NCBI GenBank assembly: GCA_029212965.1
Contig: JARGOV010000003.1
Coordinates: forward strand, 44,293 to 106,929
Reading direction: 5' to 3'
Origin: Porticoccaceae bacterium
GTDB taxonomy: Bacteria; Pseudomonadota; Gammaproteobacteria; Pseudomonadales; Porticoccaceae
Length of the DNA: 62,637 nt
Below the pieces are notes generated by a model, which was not told the DNA's origin, made no database searches, and worked only from the letters and a program-made list of their open reading frames with translations. Positions within the stretch are counted from its first letter, which is position 1. Every line of letters begins with the position of its first letter. This document shows positions 28,114 to 36,517 of the stretch, in pieces. Both the position numbers and the translations under genes were made by a program.

Positions 28114-29160
28114 TTAAGCACAGACACCACTCTGGTTTAAAATCTCTAAAGGCAAGCCCGTGCGTCCAGCATCCAGCCCTTCCCACTTAGTGAAAACCTC
28201 CATCGACACGGGGTCTTTTCGATTTTTTTCAGCGCATTGGGTTGGTACTATATGAGTATGTTCTTGAGCAAGCTGCTGATGTATATAGCTATTTTTAATC
28301 ACAACCAACTGAGTATTCATTGTAGCAGTAGCCGTGACAGAGCGCCGCTTATCATCATAACCAAACTCACCAAACAACGCCCCTCGATCTAACTGTGACA
28401 CAACCAAGTCATCTTGGATAGTCCCCTTCCGAGAAAGACTAATCCCACCCTTTACAATAAAATACGTAGACTCAGGCACATCATTTTGATGAAACACCAC
28501 CTCACCGGGAGATAGCAATAAGGTTTCAAAATCGCCACTAGAAGCAGCGGAGCAAGAGTTTTTTTCTATTGATAGAGGCTTACCAAAAGCCCAATTGAAA
28601 ACCTTGCTAAAGGGCGCCATCATTGGTACTAATTTATCGCCAACTGACTCCACCCACTGCTCCTCGGCCATGGCATCAAAACCCAGCCTCCCATAGAGTG
28701 AAAACGTTTCTGCACTAGCCGCACCGAAAACATGGGTCGCACCTAGATCACGCATAACCGCGGTTGTTTTTTTAAATAATGCAAAAATAACATTCCGCTT
28801 ATGTCGCCACTGCCTGTGAATCGCCAGCATGCTACCACTAACAATGCACGGATTAGTGCCAGCTCCATCAAAAGACCTTTCGATCAGATCTCGGGTCTGC
28901 GTAAAATCAAAGTATTTCTCCGGAGCCAAACCCACAACGGAATCCCTGTTGACCCGGAATGAAGCTATTGCCGTTTCTCCGTCATAGGCAACAACATTGG
29001 CAACCCCTGGTAACGCATCAAAAGTGTCAACGATTCGCCCATCACTCGTCGCACGTTTCTCCAAAAATTTATTTCTCTCTCTCACATAAACGTCATAGCG
29101 CAGTCTAAAAACGTCATCGAGCTCTTTTTCTGTACGGGCGATTTTTAATTTTATCGGCAC
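28114..29160 (-). CDS. Acyl-amino-acid-synthase-like acyltransferase fused to a cyclic nucleotide-binding domain
   Basis: 348 residues in two parts. Residues 1 to about 195 show the GNAT-like fold shared by FeeM-type N-acyl amino acid synthases and acyl-homoserine-lactone synthases (RLRYDVYVRERNKF, then a conserved acidic region and SGSMLAIHRQWR). Residues about 210–310 are a cNMP-binding beta-roll (GEVVFHQNDVPESTYFIVKGG, GALFGEFGYDD). Long-chain N-acyl amino acid synthases are known to be linked to PEP-CTERM loci. The GTG at 29160 is preferred because GAGG lies 6 bp before it; an ATG at 29166 abuts that GAGG and is less likely. Allosteric control by the binding domain is inference. Confidence 0.82.
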   Translation of the reverse strand: MPIKLKIARTEKELDDVFRLRYDVYVRERNKFLEKRATSDGRIVDTFDALPGVANVVAYDGETAIASFRVNRDSVVGLAPEKYFDFTQTRDLIERSFDGAGTNPCIVSGSMLAIHRQWRHKRNVIFALFKKTTAVMRDLGATHVFGAASAETFSLYGRLGFDAMAEEQWVESVGDKLVPMMAPFSKVFNWAFGKPLSIEKNSCSAASSGDFETLLLSPGEVVFHQNDVPESTYFIVKGGISLSRKGTIQDDLVVSQLDRGALFGEFGYDDKRRSVTATATMNTQLVVIKNSYIHQQLAQEHTHIVPTQCAEKNRKDPVSMEVFTKWEGLDAGRTGLPLEILNQSGVCA

Positions 29161-29563
29161 GACCATCCTCAATTAGTAGGTCTAAGATACATAAAGCCTG
29201 AACTATGCGCAGGAAGGCCCAGCTCAATCAGTATACCCTTTTGTCCACACCATCTATAAAATTGGCAGGTATCGGCCCCAGCAAAAATGTAAATGGAAGA
29301 ATCTCTTGCTTGGCCAATGATACGCTCTGCCTTCCATAACGACCACCGGTCCGCATAAAATTGACAGATAACAGAACTGTTAGTTCCAGCTTTTATAAAA
29401 AATAGACAATCCGATGAAAGTTCACAGCAAGCTCTCTAGGTATTCCATTTAATCGACTGAAAAACCTAACCTTAAAGTAGCCAAGCTACCTATAAAATCA
29501 CGATCGTGGGGCCCTTATTCAGCTCTCTGTTGCTCGAGCTCAACAGCTCTGAAAATTCGCACA
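29161..29563. other. Gene-free stretch upstream of the acyltransferase–cNMP gene
   Basis: 403 bp between two minus-strand genes. No ORF, tRNA or sigma-54 element was seen. A 6-bp stem (CTGTTG/CAACAG, 29527–29546) lies just after the TPR lipoprotein stop but has no T-tract, so it is not called a terminator. Confidence 0.6.
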
Positions 29564-32338
29564 TTAATTACCTTCAGAAAGTTGCTTCATCAAGATCTCG
29601 GCCTCACTCTTTTCTGGAAACTGCTGTTCGCTCTTCAGCAAACGCTTTAATTCACTGGTGGCACTACTCTTTTGATCCGTTGCTAGATTAATCAACACCC
29701 GGTGATAGCGCATGGAGGTATTATCAGGTGTCTTACCAAGCGCTCTTGCAATCGCATTTTTCGCTTCATTGGGCTGGCCGTCGGCCAGTAATGCCATTGC
29801 TAGGGTGTCATGAACTGCTGCCGACTCCCCATCAACTTTCACTGCTCGTTGGGCATATTCAACAGCTTGCTTGGCATTGCTATCGCGTAAAAACCAGGCG
29901 AGATTATTTAATGCCACCAGATTATTCGATTCATAGCCCAACACCGCTTGATATTGAGTAATGGCCAACTCAGTATTACCCTCTTTAATCTGCACATTTG
30001 CCAAAGCTATACGGGCATTTACATCCTCAGGATTGCTATCAATCCAGCGTTGAAACAACCCTTTGGCGCCCTGAGTATCACCACTACTCAGTTTTTGGCC
30101 TGCCAAGCCCAGCATTGTCGAGGTGCTCGGTTGCTGCTGGAAGGCTTTTTCATAAATTGCCAGCACACCCGGCTTATCCCCCTTAAGCCTGGCCCGCTCC
30201 AGTTGCAGCGACCATATAACCTGGCTTTGTGGCGCCAGCGTTTCGAGTTTCGCCAGCTGCTCCTCAAAAGTTTGTGTATCTTTCTTCTTAAGGGACAAGC
30301 GGGCCAGCGCTACTCGAGGCTCAATATATTTGGGTGCAAGCGCAATCGCTTTACGTAAGCCCGGCTCCACAAGCTCGTGCCGACCGGCACCCTCATAGGC
30401 TCTAGACAGAAGGTAGTGCCCGACAGCAGTATCAGGCTTGAGCTGCAACAATTTCTCAAAAGACAGCTGGGCAGAGTGATAATCCTCTTTCGCCAACTGA
30501 GCAAGCCCTGAAATATGCAAGACCTCGGCATTTTCACCCCCTCCATCTAAACCATTCAACACCACCCCTACTTTTTCAGGGCGACCTTTTGACAGATACA
30601 AGCGAGCTAGCACTACGCGGGGTTGAAAAGCTGCTGGGTTAGCCTCCATCGCACGCTCCAGATAGCCAATGACAGCCCCTTCATCACCCTCCATTTGCTT
30701 TAAGGCCGCCAACTTTAACAAAGCCGGCAAATAATCCGCGTGCTGTTCAAGAACCTCCTGATAGTAACCCTCGGCAACACCGTACTCCTTCTCCTGCATC
30801 GCAAATAAAGCCAACGCCTGATTGGCGAAAGGATCCCCCGGCGCCAGTTCACGTGCCTTCTGAAAAGCCTCGCGTGCTTTATTTTCATGTTTAGTTGCCA
30901 TATGTACACGGCCCAACAAGTTATAGGGCGTAGCTGCTTCTGGCTGACGATCGCGATAAGCCTCAGCAGCCTTCAACGCCTTATCAAACGCGTTTTGGCG
31001 CAGGTAATTCAACACCAATAAAATCTCGCCTTGCTGGTAATCCGGATTTAAGCGCAGAGCTGATTCAATATGCTCAACACCCATCTGCTCACCGCCAGCC
31101 AACATGCCGGCACCCAAACGCATCTGTGCCACTGGCGAATCAGGCTCCAGCTCAGCAACCTCAGATAGTAAATCGATAGCCTCATCAGTTTTATCCTGAC
31201 GCAGTAGAGCATTGGCCAGCAGATTCATTGCCCCCACATCATTTTGGCCCAAAGCCAGCACCGGACGCAGTAGCTCTTCTACCTGAGCATAGTCTTTCTC
31301 ATCAAGACGAATGGTGGACAGTAATTTTCTACCCGCTATATTGCCGGGGACAAGCCCATAAAACTCATTAGCATAGGACGTCGCCTGCTCACGGTTGCCT
31401 TCTAGCAAATGTAGGGCCGCTAAATAGTAGAGTATTTGCGGGTAGCGCTCTTTAGCAGGTAAAGCCTGGTCAAAGGCTGCCCTGGCTTCAACCCACTTTG
31501 TCTGCTGAAAATCAATCAAGCCCTGTACGTACTGGACACTCGGGTGCTTCGGTGCTCTAGCGAGCAAATAGCTCGCATCAGCCTGAGCAGCATCATGTTG
31601 CTTTAGCCCGACAAGCACTAAAGCACGCTTTAGTCGGTCGCTAAATTCTGCCGCCTTAGATGTGCCAGTATCAATAGCACGAGTGTACGCTTGCTCTGCC
31701 GCTTCAAGCTTGTTTCGCTGCAACTCAAGATCACCCAGCAGACTCAACGCAGGCGAATAATTGGGGGCAATCGTAAAAAGTGTATCCAGCTGAGAGCGCA
31801 GCAACTCGACATCACCGCCAGCCTGTAATAGACGAGCTTTCGCCATCTGAACGTAAGCCAATCCCGGCGCTACGCCCAGAGCCGATTCAATTAACTTACT
31901 CGCCTCCACCATATCGCCCTGCGCCAGCTTAGCCAGCCCCTGCGCAGATAACAGTAACGCCAGCGGCTCACCCGTCAATTTTTCTACCGGCAAAGCCAGT
32001 AGCTCATCAAACTTTGCCTGTCGCAGAAAGACCTGAGCTAGCAAGGGCACCACATCATCAACGGAGTAAGCCAGCCGCCGGGCATGGCGAAGCTCCTTAT
32101 CAGCACTGGGTATATCGTCTTGGTCAAAATAAATCTTACCCAGTAACCACCGCGCTTCCGCACTACTGGCGTCAACTTTAAGCGCATTTTTAAGTTCAAT
32201 AGTTGCCGCAGCAGGCTCACCACTATTGAGGTAACTTTTAGCATTGTTGACATATTCAATCGCTGTCTTAGTGTCACCACAACCAAGAAGCGCGGCACTG
32301 ACAAAGACAGATGCGACAAAATGATAAAAACTCTTCAT
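29564..32338 (-). CDS. prsT: PEP-CTERM system TPR-repeat lipoprotein (PrsT family), copy 1
   Basis: 924 residues: a lipoprotein signal with lipobox LLGC at about residues 17–20, then some 20 tetratricopeptide-like repeats filling the rest. This is the size and layout of the PEP-CTERM-associated TPR lipoprotein family (TIGR02917-like). It is probably anchored in the outer membrane and acts as a scaffold in polysaccharide or PEP-CTERM protein export. ATG at 32336–32338 has AGGGGTGG about 6 bp upstream. A divergent glycosyltransferase gene begins 120 bp away. A second, divergent copy is at 36518–39283. Confidence 0.9.
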   Translation of the reverse strand: MKSFYHFVASVFVSAALLGCGDTKTAIEYVNNAKSYLNSGEPAAATIELKNALKVDASSAEARWLLGKIYFDQDDIPSADKELRHARRLAYSVDDVVPLLAQVFLRQAKFDELLALPVEKLTGEPLALLLSAQGLAKLAQGDMVEASKLIESALGVAPGLAYVQMAKARLLQAGGDVELLRSQLDTLFTIAPNYSPALSLLGDLELQRNKLEAAEQAYTRAIDTGTSKAAEFSDRLKRALVLVGLKQHDAAQADASYLLARAPKHPSVQYVQGLIDFQQTKWVEARAAFDQALPAKERYPQILYYLAALHLLEGNREQATSYANEFYGLVPGNIAGRKLLSTIRLDEKDYAQVEELLRPVLALGQNDVGAMNLLANALLRQDKTDEAIDLLSEVAELEPDSPVAQMRLGAGMLAGGEQMGVEHIESALRLNPDYQQGEILLVLNYLRQNAFDKALKAAEAYRDRQPEAATPYNLLGRVHMATKHENKAREAFQKARELAPGDPFANQALALFAMQEKEYGVAEGYYQEVLEQHADYLPALLKLAALKQMEGDEGAVIGYLERAMEANPAAFQPRVVLARLYLSKGRPEKVGVVLNGLDGGGENAEVLHISGLAQLAKEDYHSAQLSFEKLLQLKPDTAVGHYLLSRAYEGAGRHELVEPGLRKAIALAPKYIEPRVALARLSLKKKDTQTFEEQLAKLETLAPQSQVIWSLQLERARLKGDKPGVLAIYEKAFQQQPSTSTMLGLAGQKLSSGDTQGAKGLFQRWIDSNPEDVNARIALANVQIKEGNTELAITQYQAVLGYESNNLVALNNLAWFLRDSNAKQAVEYAQRAVKVDGESAAVHDTLAMALLADGQPNEAKNAIARALGKTPDNTSMRYHRVLINLATDQKSSATSELKRLLKSEQQFPEKSEAEILMKQLSEGN

Positions 32339-32458
32339 TAATAACCACCCCTGTAATACAAATTTTTTAGGGTAACGCTGCCTTATTACTTGCAGATAAA
32401 AAGTGTAATTTCAGGCAAACTAAATCCGCAAGCCAACATATAGTGGGGCACAGTAATC

Positions 32459-33718
32459 ATGACAGCAACGCAGTCGCCTAACAACTCAGGGCGACCTGAC
32501 TCCTCAGTTCACAAACTGAGAATACTTTTCATTGCCGAAGCCGTCACGCTAGCCCATGTCGCTAGACCTGCTGTGCTCGCCACAAGCCTCAGTCAAGCGG
32601 CGTACGAGGTTTTATTTGCCGTCGACCCAAGATACAACGACTTATTCCCCGAACTCGATGAATTTCGTCACGACCTGTGGTCAATTAGCAGCGAACAATT
32701 TCTCAACGCACTCGCCAAAGGGCAGCGACTCTATACCACCAAGGTGCTGGAGCGATACGTACACGACGACCTTGAATTAATCGAGCGACTTAAGCCGGAT
32801 CTCATCGTTGGTGACTTCCGACTGTCATTATCGATCAGCGCGCGGCTAAAAAGCATTCCTTACGCGGCCATCTCTAATACTTACTGGACAACCCATTCAA
32901 ACAACGACTACACCGTACCCCAGCTACCCATGACTCGCTTACTTGGCATTGGTCTGTCACAAGTACTATTTAATCTGAGTCGGCCTCTGGTATTTGCCGC
33001 CCATTGCATACCTCTCAACCGATTGCGAAAAGAACACGGCCTACCCAGTCTGGGACACGACCTGCGCGCTGTCTATTCTGATGCCGACCAGCTATGGATG
33101 GCCGATATGTCTGAATATTTCCCGATCTCACCCGCTGCCAAAAACTGCCATTACCTTGGCCCGCTGCCCTGGTCGCCACGCAATAAAATACCGCCCTGGT
33201 GGGGCGAGCTTGACGAAGACAAGCCCATTATCTACGTCAGTCTCGGCTCATCGGGGCAAGTTAACTTGCTGCCCATCGTGCTCGAAGCCCTCTCCACCCT
33301 GCCTCTAACCGTTATTGCCGTTACTGCCGGGCGCACCCAACTCACTTCAATACCCGACAACGCCCATATCAGTGAGTTTTTACCCGGCGACCAAGCTGCC
33401 GAAAAAGCGGCCTTAATGATCTGCAACGGTGGTAGCTTAAGTACCTACCAGGCCATACAGGGCGGCACCCCAGTACTGGGCATCGTTGGCAATCTCGACC
33501 AGCACCTCAATATGGACTATTTAACAAGCTCTGGTATTGGGGAGTCACTGCGTAGCGAGCATGCCACTGTAGTGCGCGTGCGCAAGTTAATAGTAAAAAT
33601 GCTGACCGAGACCCGCTATGAAGAAGCTTCGCAACAAGCTCGTTTGAACGCCCAAAAGTACAACGTTAAAGTTTCACTCCCAGAACTCATACAAAATGCA
33701 CAGCGTGCTCGAAACTAG
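32459..33718 (+). CDS. GT1-family glycosyltransferase (UGT/MGT-like)
   Basis: 419 residues of GT-B fold. The N-terminal domain opens with ILFIAEAVTLAHVARP and the C-terminal donor domain has YVSLGSSGQ and the nucleotide-sugar motif ICNGGSLSTYQAIQGGTPVLGI-type region (about residues 320–342). Enzymes of this family glycosylate lipids, polyketides or small molecules, often rhamnosyl or glucosyl transfer. No signal peptide. It is followed 73 bp later by a hexapeptide acyltransferase gene on the same strand, suggesting a two-gene unit for glycolipid-like chemistry. Substrate unknown. Confidence 0.88.
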   Translation: MTATQSPNNSGRPDSSVHKLRILFIAEAVTLAHVARPAVLATSLSQAAYEVLFAVDPRYNDLFPELDEFRHDLWSISSEQFLNALAKGQRLYTTKVLERYVHDDLELIERLKPDLIVGDFRLSLSISARLKSIPYAAISNTYWTTHSNNDYTVPQLPMTRLLGIGLSQVLFNLSRPLVFAAHCIPLNRLRKEHGLPSLGHDLRAVYSDADQLWMADMSEYFPISPAAKNCHYLGPLPWSPRNKIPPWWGELDEDKPIIYVSLGSSGQVNLLPIVLEALSTLPLTVIAVTAGRTQLTSIPDNAHISEFLPGDQAAEKAALMICNGGSLSTYQAIQGGTPVLGIVGNLDQHLNMDYLTSSGIGESLRSEHATVVRVRKLIVKMLTETRYEEASQQARLNAQKYNVKVSLPELIQNAQRARN

Positions 33719-33791
33719 CAACCGGTCATAGTAAATGAACAAATAAACAAACTACACTAGCTCTAAATAACCTTCATTAAGGCTAATAATA

Positions 33792-34457
33792 ATGCGCAAA
33801 ATCACTTTCAGCCAAATTCTCTATTTTCAGGTGCTTTTATGGAGCGCAATCGGCTGTGGTATTTTTACTGCCTGGCTGCTTATTGGCAAACTGCCTTTGG
33901 GCGACTTCAGGGGCGTAGCCCTCACGCTGGGCAGTATTGTGTTTATTTATTTATTTGCTTTCTTAATTTATAGAATTTTTCTGCACTACCGGCCACTAAA
34001 GGAGGGCTACCTAACAGAGAACTCCCGCGAAGAGTTTACCGCCCAGGTCAATATTTTGTTTTACCTACTGCTTTTTAACAGTCTGATTCGCACTCACTTT
34101 TTACCGGTTCCCTTAATGCGCCTGATCTATCTTGCGCTGGGGGCCAAGCTTGGCGACAACACTTACAGCGCTGGCGCCATCCTAGATCCACCTCTAACCT
34201 TTGTTGGTGCAAATACTATTATCGGTCACGATGCTGCCCTTTTTTCCCACGCAATTGAAGGCTCTCATTTTTCGCTGAATGCCATCCGCATCGGGGACAA
34301 CGTCACCATCGGTGCCACCGCTGTAATTATGTCCGATGTCATTATTGGCGATGGCGCTATCGTATCGGCAGGAGCAGTTGTATCAAAAGGAACCCGCATC
34401 GCCGCTGGTGAAGTATGGGGAGGCATGCCAGCTCGGTTACTGAAAGCGGCACCGTAG
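33792..34457 (+). CDS. Membrane-anchored hexapeptide-repeat acyltransferase
   Basis: 221 residues. Two hydrophobic segments (about 10–33 and 43–63) precede a left-handed beta-helix built of hexapeptide repeats (IRIGDNVTIGATAVIMSDVI, then IGDGAIVSAGAVV) ending in GGMPARLLK, as in O-acetyltransferases. It probably acetylates or acylates a sugar at the inner face of the membrane. It follows the glycosyltransferase on the same strand and converges with a small membrane protein gene. Confidence 0.85.
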   Translation: MRKITFSQILYFQVLLWSAIGCGIFTAWLLIGKLPLGDFRGVALTLGSIVFIYLFAFLIYRIFLHYRPLKEGYLTENSREEFTAQVNILFYLLLFNSLIRTHFLPVPLMRLIYLALGAKLGDNTYSAGAILDPPLTFVGANTIIGHDAALFSHAIEGSHFSLNAIRIGDNVTIGATAVIMSDVIIGDGAIVSAGAVVSKGTRIAAGEVWGGMPARLLKAAP

Positions 34458-34521
34458 CAGAACAATCAGGAATACAAAATTTAGGACAAGAGCTCTAGAA
34501 TCACGTCAGTATAGTACGGTC

Positions 34522-35091
34522 TTAGTAAACATGACTGGGTTCTGAAATAAGATCCCTCTCTATCTTCAGCACAGAAAAGCCTAATATTAAGAAATGTATA
34601 GACGTGTATGAGGCCAACGTACGACAAAAAACCGAAGTGCCGAATTGAGCATCATAGAACACACCAAGACTCATTAGCACCATATGGCCCACCATCATCC
34701 CAGTATTGCCCAAATAAAAAACACGGTAGATTTTTGAGCCAAATTGCTCGAAAAGCACCCGCCAAGTCTGCCTGCCACTGAAAAAGAAGAGTAAAACCGG
34801 TAGCAAATAGAATTCATTAAATTGCAAACTCGGTTGGCTAAAAAACTGCAGCACCAAGTAGCTCATGGGCACAAGATGTAACATAACATGCCCCCGTATC
34901 CAATTTCGAGAAACAGGACTCCAGACCTCGTGTCGCGAAGCTAGGCGAAACACCCGTAACAGCAATGTGCAAATCGCCACAACTGCCATCCCCGCCAAGA
35001 GATAAAGCAGATACCCCGTTCCCCGGCTTACAAAAACTACCGCAAAGGCAAGAATTGACAGTGTTGATAAATACGCCATTAAACGCGTCAT
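34522..35091 (-). CDS. Uncharacterised multi-pass membrane protein
   Basis: 189 residues with about five predicted membrane helices and no recognised domain. A charged loop (RLASRHEVWSPVSRNWIRGH) separates the first two helices from the rest. ATG at 35089–35091 has GAG 8 bp upstream; an internal ATG at 35079 is the alternative. It lies 34 bp downstream of the sulfotransferase gene on the same strand, so the two probably share a transcript. No function is proposed. Confidence 0.7.
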   Translation of the reverse strand: MTRLMAYLSTLSILAFAVVFVSRGTGYLLYLLAGMAVVAICTLLLRVFRLASRHEVWSPVSRNWIRGHVMLHLVPMSYLVLQFFSQPSLQFNEFYLLPVLLFFFSGRQTWRVLFEQFGSKIYRVFYLGNTGMMVGHMVLMSLGVFYDAQFGTSVFCRTLASYTSIHFLILGFSVLKIERDLISEPSHVY

Positions 35092-35125
35092 TAAATATAC
35101 TCAAGCTCAAACCTTTACAAAACAT

Positions 35126-36352
35126 TCAACTATCGAGGGGTATATTAAATCTGTCGATATAAGCTCGAAACCTGTCCCGAATACCCTCAGCACTCAGACC
35201 AAAATCTTCAGGCTTGTACTGATGCCCCCCTCCCTCACGCTCTTTATCCAAATATGCAGCCATGTTCGCCTCGGCGACAGGTGAAATGGGCATAGAAAAA
35301 TGCTCATAAATGCTGCCAACTGTTGCCAAGGGCTCGGCGACCAAATCTCGGTACAGTAAATCAACAAAATTGCTGTTGCCACACGCCTCTCTAACCCCCA
35401 AATAGCTATCAAAATCTGTAGCAAGTCGATCAAGGGCCTGCTCACCCACCTTATGCATATCGACAGATGTTGAGTAAAGTCCACGAAAGGCTGCACACAG
35501 GCTGGCAAATGAAGCCACTGCTTTAACCGGGTCACGATGTGTTTGCACAAAGCGTGCATCAGGGAACACCTTTAAAATCGAGTCAACTGCATCGATGTGC
35601 GACGGCGATTTAAGCAACCAGCGCTCTCCAGGATATTTCCATTGCAGAGTTTGTAGAGTCTTTTTGAAGTGTTCATAGGTCGGCTCGTGATCTGCGGTAG
35701 TTAACCACTGTGAATATGCCGGCACATTAAACATCGCCGCAATAGCCAGGGTTGAAAAACCCTGCATCAATAGAGAGGTACACTCCTCAGGCCCATCGAG
35801 GTGAAAAGTATGTATTTCCTTCATTTGCGGGATTAGGTAGTTTTGAAAACGGAGTAAATAGCGCCCTAACCTACGGCGGGGGTCATTATCCCAACTATAG
35901 TCTCCTGGCGGTGGCACCTGTCCCACAGTCGCCTCCCAGTTAGTCAAGTAGCGATGGGAAGGATCTTCGGCAAGCAAGTCGAATAAAAAAGAAGTACCCG
36001 TACGGGGCAGTCCTAGAACAATTAACGGCGCAGCAACTTCGATCTCAAGTATCTCGGGCTGCTTTTCCCAAAGGGCAACTAGCTTTGCGCGGTTCGCCAA
36101 TAAACCCACCAACATTTGTTTGATATAAAAGCGGCCAAAAGCGTGTAAATTATGGTCAGTGTTGAGCGCGTTGAGTAACTCAAGTAAGGGTTTGTCGAAA
36201 GTATCACTGCCAAAATCATCGCTTTTAGCTTGTCGTCTCGCTGAAAAAAGCAATGAATCCAATGTTAAATCAGGAGTTGCAATACCTGGAAGTACTCGGG
36301 CAATCACATTCCAAGCTCTAACTAAATTGCTTTGATAGGGTTTCCCGTACAT
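35126..36352 (-). CDS. Sulfotransferase family protein
   Basis: 408 residues of the Sulfotransfer_3 type. The PAPS-binding elements are visible: 5'-phosphosulfate loop GLPRTGTSFL (about 114–123) and the 3'-phosphate motif RFVQTHRDPVKAVAS. It transfers sulfate from PAPS to a hydroxyl, perhaps on a glycolipid or polysaccharide made by the neighbouring glycosyltransferase. ATG at 36350–36352 has AAAGG 7 bp upstream. No PAPS-synthesis genes are nearby. Confidence 0.9.
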   Translation of the reverse strand: MYGKPYQSNLVRAWNVIARVLPGIATPDLTLDSLLFSARRQAKSDDFGSDTFDKPLLELLNALNTDHNLHAFGRFYIKQMLVGLLANRAKLVALWEKQPEILEIEVAAPLIVLGLPRTGTSFLFDLLAEDPSHRYLTNWEATVGQVPPPGDYSWDNDPRRRLGRYLLRFQNYLIPQMKEIHTFHLDGPEECTSLLMQGFSTLAIAAMFNVPAYSQWLTTADHEPTYEHFKKTLQTLQWKYPGERWLLKSPSHIDAVDSILKVFPDARFVQTHRDPVKAVASFASLCAAFRGLYSTSVDMHKVGEQALDRLATDFDSYLGVREACGNSNFVDLLYRDLVAEPLATVGSIYEHFSMPISPVAEANMAAYLDKEREGGGHQYKPEDFGLSAEGIRDRFRAYIDRFNIPLDS

Positions 36353-36517
36353 AGCAGTGCCTTTATATTATTCATGTAGATAAAGTCTATACCTTCACCC
36401 CAGCTCCACAGCATCCCTTCTATTGTAGGTAGGGTAATACATCGACCACACTATTCAGTTCAGAGAACAAAACCGCAACTCGGGCTTGGCCTGTCAAGCA
36501 CCTAAAATCCAACAGAT

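Noticed and set aside
27874-28140. Plus-strand ORF of 88 codons in the gap before the acyltransferase
   Set aside because: Overlaps the 3' end of a well-supported minus-strand gene, has no ribosome site and resembles no family.
29527-29546. Terminator after the first TPR lipoprotein gene
   Set aside because: 6-bp stem without a following T-tract.
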